A stretch of 64,000 nt of DNA. It comes from Daucus carota subsp. sativus. Taxonomy: Eukaryota > Streptophyta > Magnoliopsida > Apiales > Apiaceae. The stretch lies in assembly GCF_001625215.2 (NCBI RefSeq), contig NC_030386.2:17268545-17332544 (forward strand). Reading direction: 5' to 3'. Position 1 is the first letter of the stretch. Each line of letters opens with the position of its first letter. The notes below the pieces were generated by a model. It saw nothing but the letters and a program-made list of their open reading frames with translations, was not told the origin of the DNA and did no database searches. A program made the translations under genes and the position numbers. Positions 31,807 to 43,742 of the stretch are shown here, piece by piece.

Positions 31807-31811
31807 TATAT
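31807..31811. repeat. Target-site duplication of Copia-2 (right copy)
   Basis: TATAT, same as 18969-18973. The site is within a TA-rich run, so the match is slightly less informative than usual. Confidence 0.8.
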
Positions 31812-32575
31812 ATATATATTTAAAAATGGAAAATATATACGTTACAGATGGTGATGGTGTCATGCTCAAACTACTTTTGGGATAAATCTGACCAAGAGCT
31901 CATAACCGACCACGTCGGTCGATCAATTTTATAAGTCATGCTTAAGTTACTTCTAAAATAAACCCGACCAACAATTTAAAATTGACCACGACCATGATCG
32001 ATTTTAGATATCTACCAAAGTGTTGATTTTCTTAGTCAAATTTGAATTTTTTGATCATAGATTGTCACGACCGCATCCACAGTCTCATATGTACACATGA
32101 TACTTTGCTTTTAAATAACACCACTGAAACTATAAAGTCAAGCTTTACAAGATTTTCATACCAGTCAGAACCAACTATAAAAGTGATCGGCTTTAGGTCT
32201 TAAACACAAACAATATGTCTAAATCGTCCAGGGTAAAACCGATGGTGGATTTTGATTTGTTTTAGATCTAAAACTGAGAGATAACAGACTTAATTTATTT
32301 TTAAGAGTAGGGTTTGTCCTATTTTTTGTAGTGCGAAGCGAATTAAATACGCACACGATTCAGTTCAATTTTCTGATTTTTTTTTGCCATACAATTTTCT
32401 GATTTTAGTTCCATTTTGCTCGTTACTAAATTTACCTCCCAAAAATTTAAAAAGGAACGAATAATAAACCCGTCGTTTAACAACACCCTCAACCAACTCA
32501 AATGCACAAACAGCTGCGACAAATGTCTACATAACAAACATACATGCACTCATTCCCTCCTTCCATAAAAAAACA

Positions 32576-35490
32576 ATGCACACAAAATCCGACTCAGACT
32601 TAACAAGCCTCGAAGCAACCTCCCCAAAGCACCCTCTCTACTACGTCCAATCCCCCTCTGCTCATGAAGCCGAGAAGATGTCATTCGGGTCAAGCCCATT
32701 CGGGTCACCCGGTCACCACTACCACTCCTCGCCCATTCACCACTCCCGAGAATCCTCCACTTCCAGATTCTCGGCTTCGTTGAAGAACACGGCTAGAAAT
32801 AACGGCTACTGGAAGAGGCTGCAGCGAGTTGGCGACTCAGTGGAGGAGGAAGTTGATGAAGAGGATGTTAGACAGAAGAAGGCGATCAAGAGGTTCTATG
32901 TTGTGTGTTTTGTTTTGTCGTTTGTTGTCTTGTTCTCGGTCTTCTCGTTGGTTTTGTGGGCTGCCAGTACTTCTTACCCTCCTGAGATTTATGTCAAGGT
33001 GAGTGTAATAAGCTCGGCGTCCGAGTTGACTCAGTGAGTTGGCACTCGGACGAGTTGAGTTTCGTATTTTTATTATGGATTTGTCGAGCATGTGTCTTCG
33101 TGCTAAACATTAAAATTTATAAATTCTTATATTTTTGATTGATATATTTGTTGTAAATGCACGAGCTTCATCATTATTAAGGGCGTAAACCAATCAAAAT
33201 AAAAAAAATTTATCAAATTTTGTGCTTATTGAATAAAATTGTTTTATTATTCGTGGTGGAATTACTCGTTTACATACGAGTCGACTCGGACTAGTTACAT
33301 GGTTTAGACATTCTAAATTTTTAGGCGTGAAATTTGATTTACGAAAGCGAGATGACTCGGTGAGTCTGACACGCTGAACCTGATGTAACATTATCTAACA
33401 GTGTGGTGTGAATTGTGATTTAGATTGTTTATTATCTGAGTTGACTCAGTGAGTTAACTGGTTATATAACTCTCGGCTGAATTTATGTTTTGCAGAGGTT
33501 GGTGTTTGAGAGATTTAATGTACAATCGGGGATGGATATATCGGGAGTGCCAACGGATATGTTGAGTATCAATTCGACGGTCAAGATTTTCTACAGAAAC
33601 ACAGGCACATTTTTCGGAGTTGATGTTAAAATCGCACCTATTCAACTTTGGTATTACCAGCGAAATCTTGCTCATGGACTTGTAAGTTAATTTTTCGTTC
33701 GCCAACTATTTTTTGAAATAGAAGAAATAACTTTAGTACTGATATAGTGATATTATTATGATAATATATTTTTAGTTAAATTTGTGTTTAAGATTCTAAA
33801 ATATCGCTTCAAAAAAAAATCTAAAAATATCATATTTGAATTATTATTTTTAATATAATTTATATGAAATAAAAATTTTAATAAAAAATTTCAGTTTAGT
33901 ATAAGAATTGATTTTTTTTTTATGTATCTATTAGATTTTTATCATCTTAGTATATGTTAAATATCGTTTAAAATGGAAGGAATGAAGTAGTATTGTATAA
34001 TAATAATATTGCTATAGCTAAGAAAGGATACCTGCAAGATGCAACCAAAAATGACTCCAATTGTTAGATTTATTTTATTTACGCATCGGTTGTAGTATCA
34101 AATCAAAGCTTACTTTTTCAGAAAGGCAGTGAAAAGGACTTGTGCAGCGAGTCTATTTATGCTCCCACACACTCACATTATTACTGAAAAGACATTTTTT
34201 TGTTGATTTAAGTTTTTATTATCGCTCTTCATATATATACTACTCCTTCCGTCCCTCCCATTTCTTATCGAATGGGTTGGACACGGAGGTTAAGAAATAT
34301 GAATAAAGTAGCGGAAAAAAGAAAGAAAAGTGGGTGAAGTGGCGGGACCCATTAATTTTTAATGTATAAAAAGAAAATAGTAATGTGAAAAGGAAAGAAA
34401 AGTGGAGAAGTGGCGGGATCCATTGACTATTTTTGGTAAGTTTTGTAATATAAAGAATTGGATGAGACGCCCAAAAAGGAAAGTGTAAAGAAATGGAAGG
34501 GACGGGGGAGTAGTAATATACAAGTCGTACCCTGTTTAGTTTTATTTTTAATTTGGTCTATATTTAAATACTATTTTGCATGTATATGATGGTTTTGATC
34601 TGTGAATTTGAAATTTTTTAAACGTAATCAAAGTTTTAATAATTTGATTATTGATCTGACGATTGAAAATTCAATATATGTGTGAATCTAGCTCTGCATG
34701 GCAAAGGTGATCTTGATCTTAAAAGAAGTGCAAAAAAGCTGCAATCCTCTTTATTTCGAAAAATTTGGGCCCACTTAACTGGATTACAACGTGTTCGTTA
34801 TTTATTGGACGATGAATACGGCAAGTAACTAATCAGATATGCTTGTTTTGTGTGACATGATCGTATAACTTGTCCATTTGCATGTAAATTCTGCGACTGT
34901 TGAACCCGAACTAGCTTTAGTTTCCGGTTCGAATTTATTGCTGGATTGTACAAGATTTTTGTTCCTAGGAGTCGATGAAGATTTTTACAGTAGTTTCTTT
35001 TGTCCCTTTGTTTGACATCAATGAGATGTCTCGGGTCGATTTCGGGTAGGATTTTTATCGGGTCGGAATTTTATCGGATTTTTGTGATTCAGTTTCTGAC
35101 CATGGGATTAGCTTGGTCTCAGAGCTTAGCTGCAAATATTATTTAATTTATGCTTCCATCTTCGGGTTTACTTATTGAAATAAATGGTGAATGTGACAGA
35201 AGGTGAAGTTTCATCAACGTCGAAAGACTCAGCGGACCATAATAACAAGTGTTTCCGCATACCAGCTTCCTTTGTATGGTGCAGTTCCTGGTCTTAGTTC
35301 CAGAAATGGCGGACATGACAATATATCTTTGCCACTGAACTTAACTATTGGCGTAAGGTCGAGGGCCTACGTGTTGGGAAAACTCGTGAAGCCGAAGTTT
35401 TACCGGACCATCAGATGTCAAGTCACTCTACATGGCAGCAAACTAGGCAAGCCGGTAAATCTGGCAAATGCTTGTGTTCATCTAAACTGA
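32576..35490 (+). CDS. LEA-2 / NDR1-HIN1-like membrane protein, three exons
   Basis: Exons 32576-32998, 33496-33681 and 35200-35490, all phase 0, give 299 residues. Splice sites: AAG/GTGAGT, TTTTGCAG/AGG, CTT/GTAAGT, GACAG/AAG. N-terminal 100 residues are cytosolic and Ser/His-rich, beginning with the family signature HPLYYVQSPS (about 19-28). One strong transmembrane helix lies at about 106-130 (FYVVCFVLSFVVLFSVFSLVLW). The extracytosolic LEA-2 fold follows (FERFNVQSGMDISGVPTDML, FYRNTGTFFGVDV, LPLYGAVPGL). In databases this group is usually called LEA hydroxyproline-rich glycoprotein family; roles are thought to be membrane- or cell-wall-associated stress functions. Intron 2 (1518 bp) contains a Stowaway MITE. 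Upstream DNA is transposon from 32333 leftwards. Confidence 0.9.
34243..34510. mobile_element. Stowaway-type MITE in LEA-2 intron 2
   Basis: 268 bp with inverted ends CTCCTTCCGTCCCTCCCATT and the complement of AATGGAAGGGACGGGGGAG, flanked by TA on both sides (34241-34242, 34511-34512). No coding capacity. Internally has two GAAAAGTGGNGAAGTGGCGGG-like repeats. Confidence 0.85.
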
Positions 35491-36729
35491 TCTTTCATTA
35501 TATAGAAACTTTTATATGTGGCTAGATTTTCTTTTAATGTTTTCTGGTTTGGATGCATATGTGAAGATTCACCGTACATCACTAGTTTTCATCACATATA
35601 CATTCCTGTAGTCAGTGTATTTGAAAGTTTTGTGCAATTTAATAGCATTTGGCTCAACGGGGCATCTGATTTTATCTTGAGGTTTGCAGATATGACAATA
35701 CTAAAGAATATGTATAAGCAAACTTATAGTTAGGAGAATTGTTGATCTATGTTTACCATATCCGACATGCCTAAATTGAAATTTAGTGGCTCCATTGTGG
35801 AAATCTTGGTGTAGTAGAAAGTATATGAACTTGTTCATTCCATTATCATCACTTGTATTTATATTCCTGCGAGCAAATTCTTGGTCCTAGATTTTCGTTT
35901 GATGGGTAGCATTAGTCTGAGGTGTTCTTATAGTTTACTAAAGTAATCTTAGATAACTTTAGGGTTTTGTTTCAATTTTATCTTTATATTTAGCAAATTT
36001 TGCATATAAGCTCCTAAAGCGCCATTTCATTATGCCATCCCTTTTGGACTTTGGTGGAGGCTTCAGAGTCTTCTCTTTGATATTTGTTGTACTGACCTGG
36101 CACCAATTTTTTGGTCTCATGAAAGCCTTTCTTCTCTTCGATGTTGTAAGGCTTCTGCGACCATTCCCTACTTATTGCATTTCCCCAGCAGAGTTGATGC
36201 ATTTCTTTGCTCAGCATCCTCTTCTATCATATCTTGATTCTTTTTTCCAATCCCCTTTCTTTTTCTCTGTCACTAGACCTAAAATTCATCGATCAAGAGG
36301 ATGCCAGTACAGTAGTACTATATGCTCTTCTCTGATGAAACGATTGTTCTTACACTATTAAACAAGGTTGTTCTGTTCAAATAGATGGTCTAACAGAGGA
36401 GTAGAGTAGCAGTATCTCTTTAGATAAATATAAATTTCTTCTCAGACTTTTTTACGGCCTCCCGGTTACTTGTGTTTGATCTTTCACAACTCCTTTATGT
36501 TAGGAGTTGCCCACATTGGTTGTGTGAGGGCCATAAACGTAGAATATAACAGGTAAGAACAACTCCATTAATATGAGTCTTTTTGGGAGGTGCCCAAAAA
36601 TAAAGTTGTGCGGGTTAGGCCCAAACGGGCAATATCATACTATTGTGGAGTTAGGCGTCAGTATAGATTATAGGTAATATGTAAGTTATCGTCTTTGTCA
36701 ATACAACATTTTGTCCATGATTCGCATCG
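35491..36729. other. Intergenic region between LEA-2 and transporter genes
   Basis: The first part will include the LEA-2 3'UTR. About 36490-36690 resembles a degraded TRIM/LARD-type LTR fragment (TGTTAGGAGTTGCCCACATT, later GGCCCAAACGGGCAATATCA), a common word pair in plant genomes. An open stretch near 36014-36361 on either strand has no recognisable domain and is not called. Confidence 0.4.
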
Positions 36730-38637
36730 TCATTTAGGATTGAAGAAAGTAGCCTTAAGGCCATAGACAACTAAAGTTCTGATAGCTGCAATTTCCACCA
36801 AGACAACCAACACTACACCTAAAAAAGCAATTCCCACATTGAGGTACCACATCCGACTTGTCTGACGAGGATTCCTAATCATAATCCACATTAGACAAGG
36901 GTATATGAATGTTATAGGCACTGCTGTGATCGCTCCAAGCAAAGCTGACACTGATCCTAGGAACGGGAGCTCCAATGCCACAAAATAAACAAGTCCTCCG
37001 AACAATGCTCGTATTCCTCCTCGGATACACTTAGTACATCTCCTGTTTTTCATGGTAATGTAAATCCGCTCAAAGTTGTCCCACACGACCATGCCATAGA
37101 TTTGGAATATGGTTAAGAAGTGTGTCGTAACTAGTAGATATATAATGGCCTTGACAAATTTTGGCATGCTGTTGCGGTGATATTCCATGAATGATCTTAG
37201 CAATGGCATGTTATCGTTAGTGAGTAACTTGTTACCATAAGACCAGTATCCAGCTAATGTCAGGGGATAGAAACAAGCTGCAATTACTAGATATGAAACT
37301 GACACTGCCTTGTTCATTGGCCCTTTTGATGGTCGGTTTTTTGAAGTCGGTATCGTTCCCTGCATGATTAACACGTCTTATAAACAAATACAGGATGATA
37401 AAATCTGTATGCTAGAATGTGGAATGAAAATGTCACACTCTGAGCATTGAGGCATAGTCTTATAGACTCCTTCACTCACTTGAATATCGAGTATAACGTT
37501 GTGGCCTCTGAAGGCAAATGCAATCAATCCAAGAGCATTGATAGAGCCATATATATCCTTCTGTTCTTTCGGAGCCTGTTTGACACTGTAGGATATGCCA
37601 TCAGGGCGATTCTGGACAAGCGAGAGGACAACTAACAAGGTAGAATATATCACAGAGGCTGAAGTCCCGATAGCAGCTATCTTTGCAGCAGAATTCATAT
37701 TGGGAGAAAACTGAGACAAAATAACGGCCATAAGTATAAACAAAAGGTACCATTCTGCATCCGATGATGCTGTTTTCGTGCTGTCATGTGCCCATATTTC
37801 CAAGTACAAACTTCTCAAACAACTTCCTCCATTGATAATCAGGACTACACATGTTCCTCCTGATAAATACATTACTGGGAACAACGAGAGTAATTTTCCC
37901 AGCTTCATGCCTGCGATTGTAGCATTTCTAGTCAAGATCAGGACCAAAACATCAATATGTACAGTTCATAATAGCATAATCTCAGAGAAAGGTCTAAATT
38001 GATGGTAAGTTGCAATACTAACCAAAAGCGGTGACTGACAAGTGCATATATCTGCTATAGCGAATGCCAGGAGGCACGGATTCATGAAGATCAACGAGTA
38101 GCCATATGGTGTAGAGCTGCCATACATACCCTATGGTAAATGATATTATACCCCAGCACCTGCAATTCCTCATTGAATGCATCAATACCATTTCGATGTT
38201 ACAGTAAAAATCTCTGCACACACAGGCTTAGAGCACAGGCATAATTAAAATTGTTATTCCTTATCACTTTTGAAGATCAAATAACAAAGATAAACAAACT
38301 TATTAAGCAATCCATTAGAACTCATGAAAGTGAGATGAACACCATAGTAATTAAAAAAAAAAGGCAAGAAAGGCAACTACCATCCAAGGGAGACTAGTGC
38401 GACAGGAAGTGCAAACGACTGAAGACCCATCCCGGAGCAAATTAGAAGAAATGTAGCAGAAACTGCACCTCCTTCTCGCGACTCTGTTATTGGAAGCCAA
38501 TGCTCCACACTCTCAGTTTCCATCGTCCGAAGCCACGGATCATCCTGAATATTTTCTCGCCTTTCTGGTAAAACCTGACATCCTGATGATCTTGCTTGTA
38601 CTAATTCTTGAACTTTTATCTCCACTGAGTCCTCCAT
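36730..38637 (-). CDS. LHT-type amino acid transporter (LHT7/LHT8-like), four exons
   Basis: Exons (minus order) 38637-38381, 38159-38023, 37910-37480 and 37359-36730 give 484 residues with matching phases (2, 1, 0). Splice junctions: TTGGATG/GTAGTT, TTGCAG/GTGC, GCTTTTG/GTTAGT, ATCGCAG/GCATG, ATTCAA/GTGAGT, CATGCAG/GGA. The short cytosolic N terminus leads to HWLPITESREGG (about residue 48), then about ten hydrophobic segments with LFPVMYLSGGTC, INALGLIAFAFRGHNVILDIQ, GTIPTS and CTKCIRGGIRALFGGLVYFVALELPFLG. These are features of the Aa_trans (PF01490) LHT branch, which imports amino acids with protons, usually at the plasma membrane. An ATG is chosen at 38637; a TATATAAA box lies 64 bp upstream. 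Confidence 0.9.
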
Positions 38638-38700
38638 TATATTTCTTCGACTCAATCTATTTAGCTCTGTGACTTCATCTATCTTTATGAATCCCGCAAC

Positions 38701-38708
38701 TTTATATA
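38701..38708 (-). promoter_or_regulatory. TATA box of first transporter gene
   Basis: Minus strand TATATAAA, 64 bp before the start codon at 38637. Confidence 0.55.
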
Positions 38709-39190
38709 GTAAGAAAAGTGATAAAAATTCTTAAAGAAGAAAAGGCTTTTGGACAAAATTAATAGAATCCTAGTCAGGTGATAAATTGATACTTTGTGGA
38801 GCAGATTCAAGCACCATTGTCAAATCAGTTCACGCAAAAGATTGAAGTGGTGATGATGTCAGATTTATGTCGTCAGCAGATTGAACATAGGAACAGTCGC
38901 CACTGGGCATGGGGCACGTGTCCGATCCCCCTAATTATTCATTTGACATTTTTTCACCATCATAAATTTTACAAAAATCAGTGTCCCCGAAAATTTGATA
39001 AAAATCCTTAAGAGCTTACGAGCCCTCACAAATTGATAAGCCAACTTGGAAATATGTAGCTTTAGATGCTATATGCGTTCAACGCCTTGTCTGCTCGTGT
39101 TCACCATGTATAACAAATATTAAGCATAAACATGGCATATTGTATCAAAGCGTAAGATTGCTTTCTTACCATATTCGAATAGATTATTGT

Positions 39191-39452
39191 AGGGGTGGCA
39201 ATAGCAGACACGACCCGAAACCCGACACGAACCCGACCCAACCCGAAACCCGATTTACTGAGACAGAAACCCGAAAGTGACCCGAAAATCACCCGACAGA
39301 CCCGAAATGGACCCGAAATGACCCGAAACTAGAATTTCATTTGTAATAACTTCAATTTTTGGTTTTATTCAATTTTAAGTGATTTTAGGTTGACCCGAAA
39401 TCGACCCGATTGCTGACACGAACACGACCCGTTACCCGAAATTGCCACCCCT
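39191..39452. mobile_element. CCCGA-rich terminal-inverted-repeat element with 10-bp duplication
   Basis: 262 bp with perfect ends AGGGGTGGCAAT and ATTGCCACCCCT, flanked by the 10-bp direct duplication AGATTATTGT (39181-39190 and 39453-39462). The body is nearly all tandem variants of ACCCGAA / ACCCGAC. The duplication length suggests MULE-type (Mutator-like) transposition. It sits between the two transporters. A relative is at the window's right edge (63637 onward). Confidence 0.75.
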
Positions 39453-40090
39453 AGATTATTGTTTTTAAAGTTTATACGATTAACAAAGATGTTATCAGTT
39501 GAACAACATGAGAATCCTCTCCCATTAGGCAGAAGAACTTGTTCTTCCATTATAAAGATTTTCTCCGATGGCCAATAACGTTTTTATATCAAGCAGTCTG
39601 ATAATTTCAACACGCTAACTAATTCTTTTAATGGTTCCAATTAGCCATCATAAAGCTGCATTAGGACCCCTGCTAAAACAGAAAAAATTTACTTATAAAA
39701 TTTCCGCGATAAGGTTTTTTCACTTGGAGATGGAAATAAGCTTATCCAAGTTATACCTTAGCTCTGAGATCTTATTTGAATTTAGATTTAAGTGTACATA
39801 GAGTTTATCTTCCTCCTAGCAATACCTTGAGTTCTCAGGAACTTTTGCGAGATTGTAAATATTAATAGAAGGTGCAGAAAGATAAAAACAGTACTGCAGA
39901 TGGCCAGAATAATGCACAGATACAATACACTAAAGATTAACATAACAAGATATGTTATAAGAGATAGTACACTTTGAAAACACTCTGAAGAAAAACTTCT
40001 AACAAATAGAAAAGATCAAACTTACAAAGACAACATTATGAAGTATCTTCCTTCATATGTTACAGGAGCTAACTGTACTATAACCAGTAC

Positions 40091-42628
40091 TTACTGAGGT
40101 TTAAAGAAACTAGCTTCGACGCCAGTGTGAATCACTACATAAACCCCGGCAGCAATCAATAAAACGCTTAGACACATTCCAACAACTCCCAAAACCCAAT
40201 TTAGCCACCAAACAGGGGAATAAATCTTTGGTTTCTTAATTATCAGCCACATAAAACATGGATAAGCCAGTGTCACCGGTAATGATATTCCTCCAATTAG
40301 ACCAGCAAAGCTTCCCAGAAATGGCAGTGCCACAGCTACAAAGAAACAGAAGTATCCAAACAATGACCTGAGAAGGACCCGGAGCCACCAAGGACAAGGT
40401 TTCTTGGACCTTGTTGTGTATGTTGATTCCATATCATCAAACATCGGCATTGCATATATTTGGAATGTGCTTATTCCATTAATTACCACTATGAAATTTA
40501 TCAGCCCCAATAAGCCTTTTGCAGTATCTTGGCCATGGAACACGAATAAAGCTGTTAGGATCCCACCGTTGGGAGGAATCTGATGATCCATGAAGTTCAA
40601 AAAATGTGTTAGCCTTGCATTGTAAGTTATCCCCAAAATTATCACAAACAACATATAGATTTGATCAAATAATATGGTTAAGTGACTTAAGTCATCAAAA
40701 ATCTGTGTAGTCCCCAAGTAAGAAGTTAACATACCAATTGGCCATATGTCCAATAGCCGCCTATGGCTAGAGGGAATAAACACATTAGTATGATTGTGTA
40801 TGAAACCCTAACTCCCTTCCACATTGGTACTCGCGAAGGATGCTTCTCACTTGAGGGCATGGTGGCCTGCAACAATTATCCGTGTTACATTGTTAATATA
40901 TAAGTTTTTTCACGAGTTAAATATCAGAAATGACCGACAGTGGCATATTCCTCCATTTTATGTATGTGTACTTGTGCTTGTGCTTGTGCGGATACAATCA
41001 TAAACTTTACCTGAATTTCAAGAACAAGATTATGACCCCTGAAAGCGAAAGCAATAATCCCAACTGCATTGAGGATGTCCAAAATTTTCTGCATCTCAGA
41101 GCCGGTGAGCTCAGGGTTGTAGGAGACACCATGAATTCTGCCCTCAGCAACTGAGGAAATCCAAATCATTGTACAATACCCAACGGCAGTGATTGCACCG
41201 ATGAGAGAGATACCAGCAATAGAGTTCAGGTTAGGAAGCTGAGAAAGCAGGACTGCAGCACTTGTGAAAACCAAGTACCACTCTGTAGTTGATAATTGCG
41301 ACGAGCTGCATGTCATGGGATTGCATACAATTTCATAGAATCTCTTAGTTGAAGATCCTCCGATGATAATTAGAGCCATACATGTCCCCATTGATAAGTA
41401 GCCTATTGGAAATAAGGCTAGTACTTTGCTTAGCTTCTCACCTAACCATCCATAAACATTTTGTTGGTTAGCTCAATTTATAGAAAATGTAAACTAGTTA
41501 GCAAAAAATGTAGTAAATAAACATATATCTGCTGTAGCGTATCTCATTAATTTCCCCATGTAACAGGGATTTTAAGCTAATTTCTTCCGTAAATTTCGTT
41601 TTTGGTAAAAGTATTTAATTACCAAAAGCTGCATTTGCCAGTTGCATATATCTGCTGTAGCGTATTTCTTTGTCAAAGTCTTCGTGTAGTTGTACCATCA
41701 AGTACAGGGTGTAGAGTTGCCATGTGAATGTTAATGTCAATAGTATGATCCCCCATGTCCTGAAATTAAACGGAACAAATATCAGTGTTTAAGAACTTAA
41801 TTTTGGTTTTCATATCAGTTGCTGCACTAATGCACTCTCACAGAGTCTGTGCATATGAACTGCAGACACAGTATCAAACCAGAATCTGCACCTCAATATG
41901 TTTGTAAATCTGGTTGCTAGTTCACAACATTCCTATATCTAAAATCTAATTTTAAAACCTTTTACTAATTAGCTCATAATCAAAAGACTGCAGATATTGG
42001 TAAAAAACTAAAAATATAAAAATTCAGATAAGCCAAGAATAAGTATGTCAGAGTAATTTTTCAAAAAGGTTTAACACAATAATTTGTTTCAAGTCATAAA
42101 TTATTTTTAACAAAAAAGACACCAACGAAATAAGTTTAGCTTATGTAGCTTGCACAACTTATAAGCAAAAGCTCCTAGCTAGCAGTGAAAACAGATACTT
42201 GCTACTTACCAACCAAGAACGGTGAACGCGACAGGGAGCACAAGGGCTTGAAATCCGATACCAGAGCACAGAGTATGAAAAGCTGCATAATAAGCATTAC
42301 CATTTCTGGACTCAGTAATAGGCAGCCAAGCGTCTTGAGGATCAAGTTTCACGAAATTTAAGGCCTTCCTTATCGGACTCCCTAAAGGAGTCAAGAACCT
42401 TGGCGTCATATTCCTCGACCATCCTGGAGTTCTAGCTGCCCTGGTCCGGGGAGTCTGTGCCTGTGAAGCTGGTGCAGAGACTATGTAAGGCGAAGGTATC
42501 GATATCGGTGCTGGCACCTTTAGTTTTGGAGTCCTAGGCGCTGAGCCCCCGGGCGTTGGACCTGTTGATACAACTTTCGGAGTCGTATCAGTACTTGTGC
42601 TCAACTCCAAATCAACCTCACGACCCAT
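40091..42628 (-). CDS. LHT8-like amino acid transporter, five exons
   Basis: Exons 42628-42210, 41759-41623, 41441-41011, 40866-40735 and 40579-40091 give 535 residues. All phases agree: GGTTG/GTAAGT, TTTCAG/GAC, GCTTTTG/GTAATT, GGTTAG/GTGAG, ATTCAG/GTAAAG, TTGCAG/GCC, CAATTG/GTATGT, CATCAG/ATT. The long N terminus (about 105 residues) is Pro/Thr/Ser-rich, with TPRTRAARTPGWSRNMTPRF, and precedes LDPQDAWLPITESRNGN. That tail layout is remembered for Arabidopsis LHT8-like proteins. The permease body contains LALFPIGYLSMGTC, ILNAVGIIAFAFRGHNLVLEIQ and LPVTLAYPCFMWLIIKKP. Exons 2 and 3 are the same length (137 and 431 bp) as in the neighbour, so the pair is a tandem duplication; an extra intron splits the last exon here. 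Confidence 0.92.
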
Positions 42629-42718
42629 TCTGCTGCTACAAATTCAACTTGAAATGTTGTAAAACTCCCTCACTTGTGTTGTAGCTAGTTTTCACCAAGA
42701 ACAGACTCTCACAAGTGT

Positions 42719-42726
42719 CTTTTATA
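42719..42726 (-). promoter_or_regulatory. TATA box of second transporter gene
   Basis: Minus strand TATAAAAG, about 90 bp upstream of the start at 42628. Confidence 0.6.
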
Positions 42727-42852
42727 GTTGTAAATTTGTACCACGTTGGAATGAGGCCTCGCACCATTATAGAATGGACGGACTAGTTATTTAACATGAT
42801 ATCAGACTCGCATAACGAAATATTGAACAATCGGACACACATCAAAGTTTTA

Positions 42853-43200
42853 GGCTCTGTTTGGAAGGTAGATGTTTGGGGGAAAAACAAAAGTTTGAAG
42901 TGTTTTAGAGGTTTGACCACTGGAATCCGCTAAATTAGTATTTGATAGTTAGCGGATTGAAATAGAGGTTTGGATCCAAAAAACTAATTTTGAAAAAACT
43001 ACTTTGAGGAGTTTTTTGGGTTAAATGTTTTGGTTTGTGTCAGGAGAAACTAATCAATCCGTTATTTAACAAACAGTTTTACGAGAAACCGCTAATTTAA
43101 TCCCATGATCAAAACATCTATTTCAATTTGCTAGTCAAAACAAAACATCTGATCCAAATCACTAATAACTATCCGCTACCGCTAATATCCAAATAGAGCC
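42853..43200. mobile_element. Tourist/Harbinger-type MITE
   Basis: 348 bp with inverted ends GGCTCTGTTTGGA and TCCAAATAGAGCC, flanked by TTA on both sides (42850-42852, 43201-43203). TTA duplications and GG[C/G]-TGTTTGG ends are typical of PIF/Harbinger MITEs. It lies about 130 bp upstream of the second transporter's TATA box. Confidence 0.85.
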
Positions 43201-43203
43201 TTA

Positions 43204-43742
43204 GATGAATTGACTACTTAAGAAATAGAATGCATGTGACATTATGCTCTACTCTGAGATTATTGAACTCTGAAATTATTGAACAAAAGCAAGCGAAAAT
43301 ATTTTAAGGAAACCGATACGTTTGTGCTTGGAGTATGTAGGATTAGTTAATGTTAATGGTGGCATGTGAAAATGTGGGGTGCATGGTTTAAGATAATAAT
43401 ACTGTTAAGTGCTCTGATTAATTTAATTGATCGCAGTCCTAATTATTTGACTACTATGCTTTACAGGGGTTGTTGTCCGTGGACTGTAGTCTTCTTCTTC
43501 ATGTCTTTTTGCAGAAGTAAGTTAGGAACATACCTTTTGAAGCAGCTGACCTATTGCGACTTCTGGGACTTGGTGATGGAGTAGTATGTGGTCTGCTGAT
43601 ATTATTTAGTGGTTCGATGTCCTAAATATTTATCATGTGCTTCAGTTCGAAAACATTATATACATTGCAAAATTTTACATTATTAATTCTCCTCAACAAG
43701 TTTGGCTGTGAATTAAGTTTAATAGTGTCATTTTAATAATAA
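43204..43742. other. Intergenic, nothing recognised
   Basis: 539 bp of A+T-rich DNA without a supported gene or repeat. Confidence 0.5.

Larger units (their letters stand above)
18623..32333. mobile_element. Probable non-autonomous CACTA transposon, split by Copia-2
   Basis: The right end, at 32318-32333, reads CCTATTTTTTGTAGTG, the complement of the canonical CACTACAAAAAATAGG terminus. The best left-end candidate is CACTGAAAAACAAGAC at 18623. Inside, both flanks of Copia-2 carry short subterminal variants of a GATAAAACCGACCA-like word in both orientations (for example 18650-18800 and 31885-32240), as CACTA elements do. Flanking triplets are TGA and CGA, an imperfect 3-bp duplication. Without Copia-2 the element is about 0.88 kb and has no coding capacity. 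Confidence 0.5.

Noticed and set aside
36014..36361. Overlapping 67- and 109-codon ORFs on opposite strands
   Set aside because: No recognisable domain, no promoter or splice context; probably intergenic or old repeat DNA.
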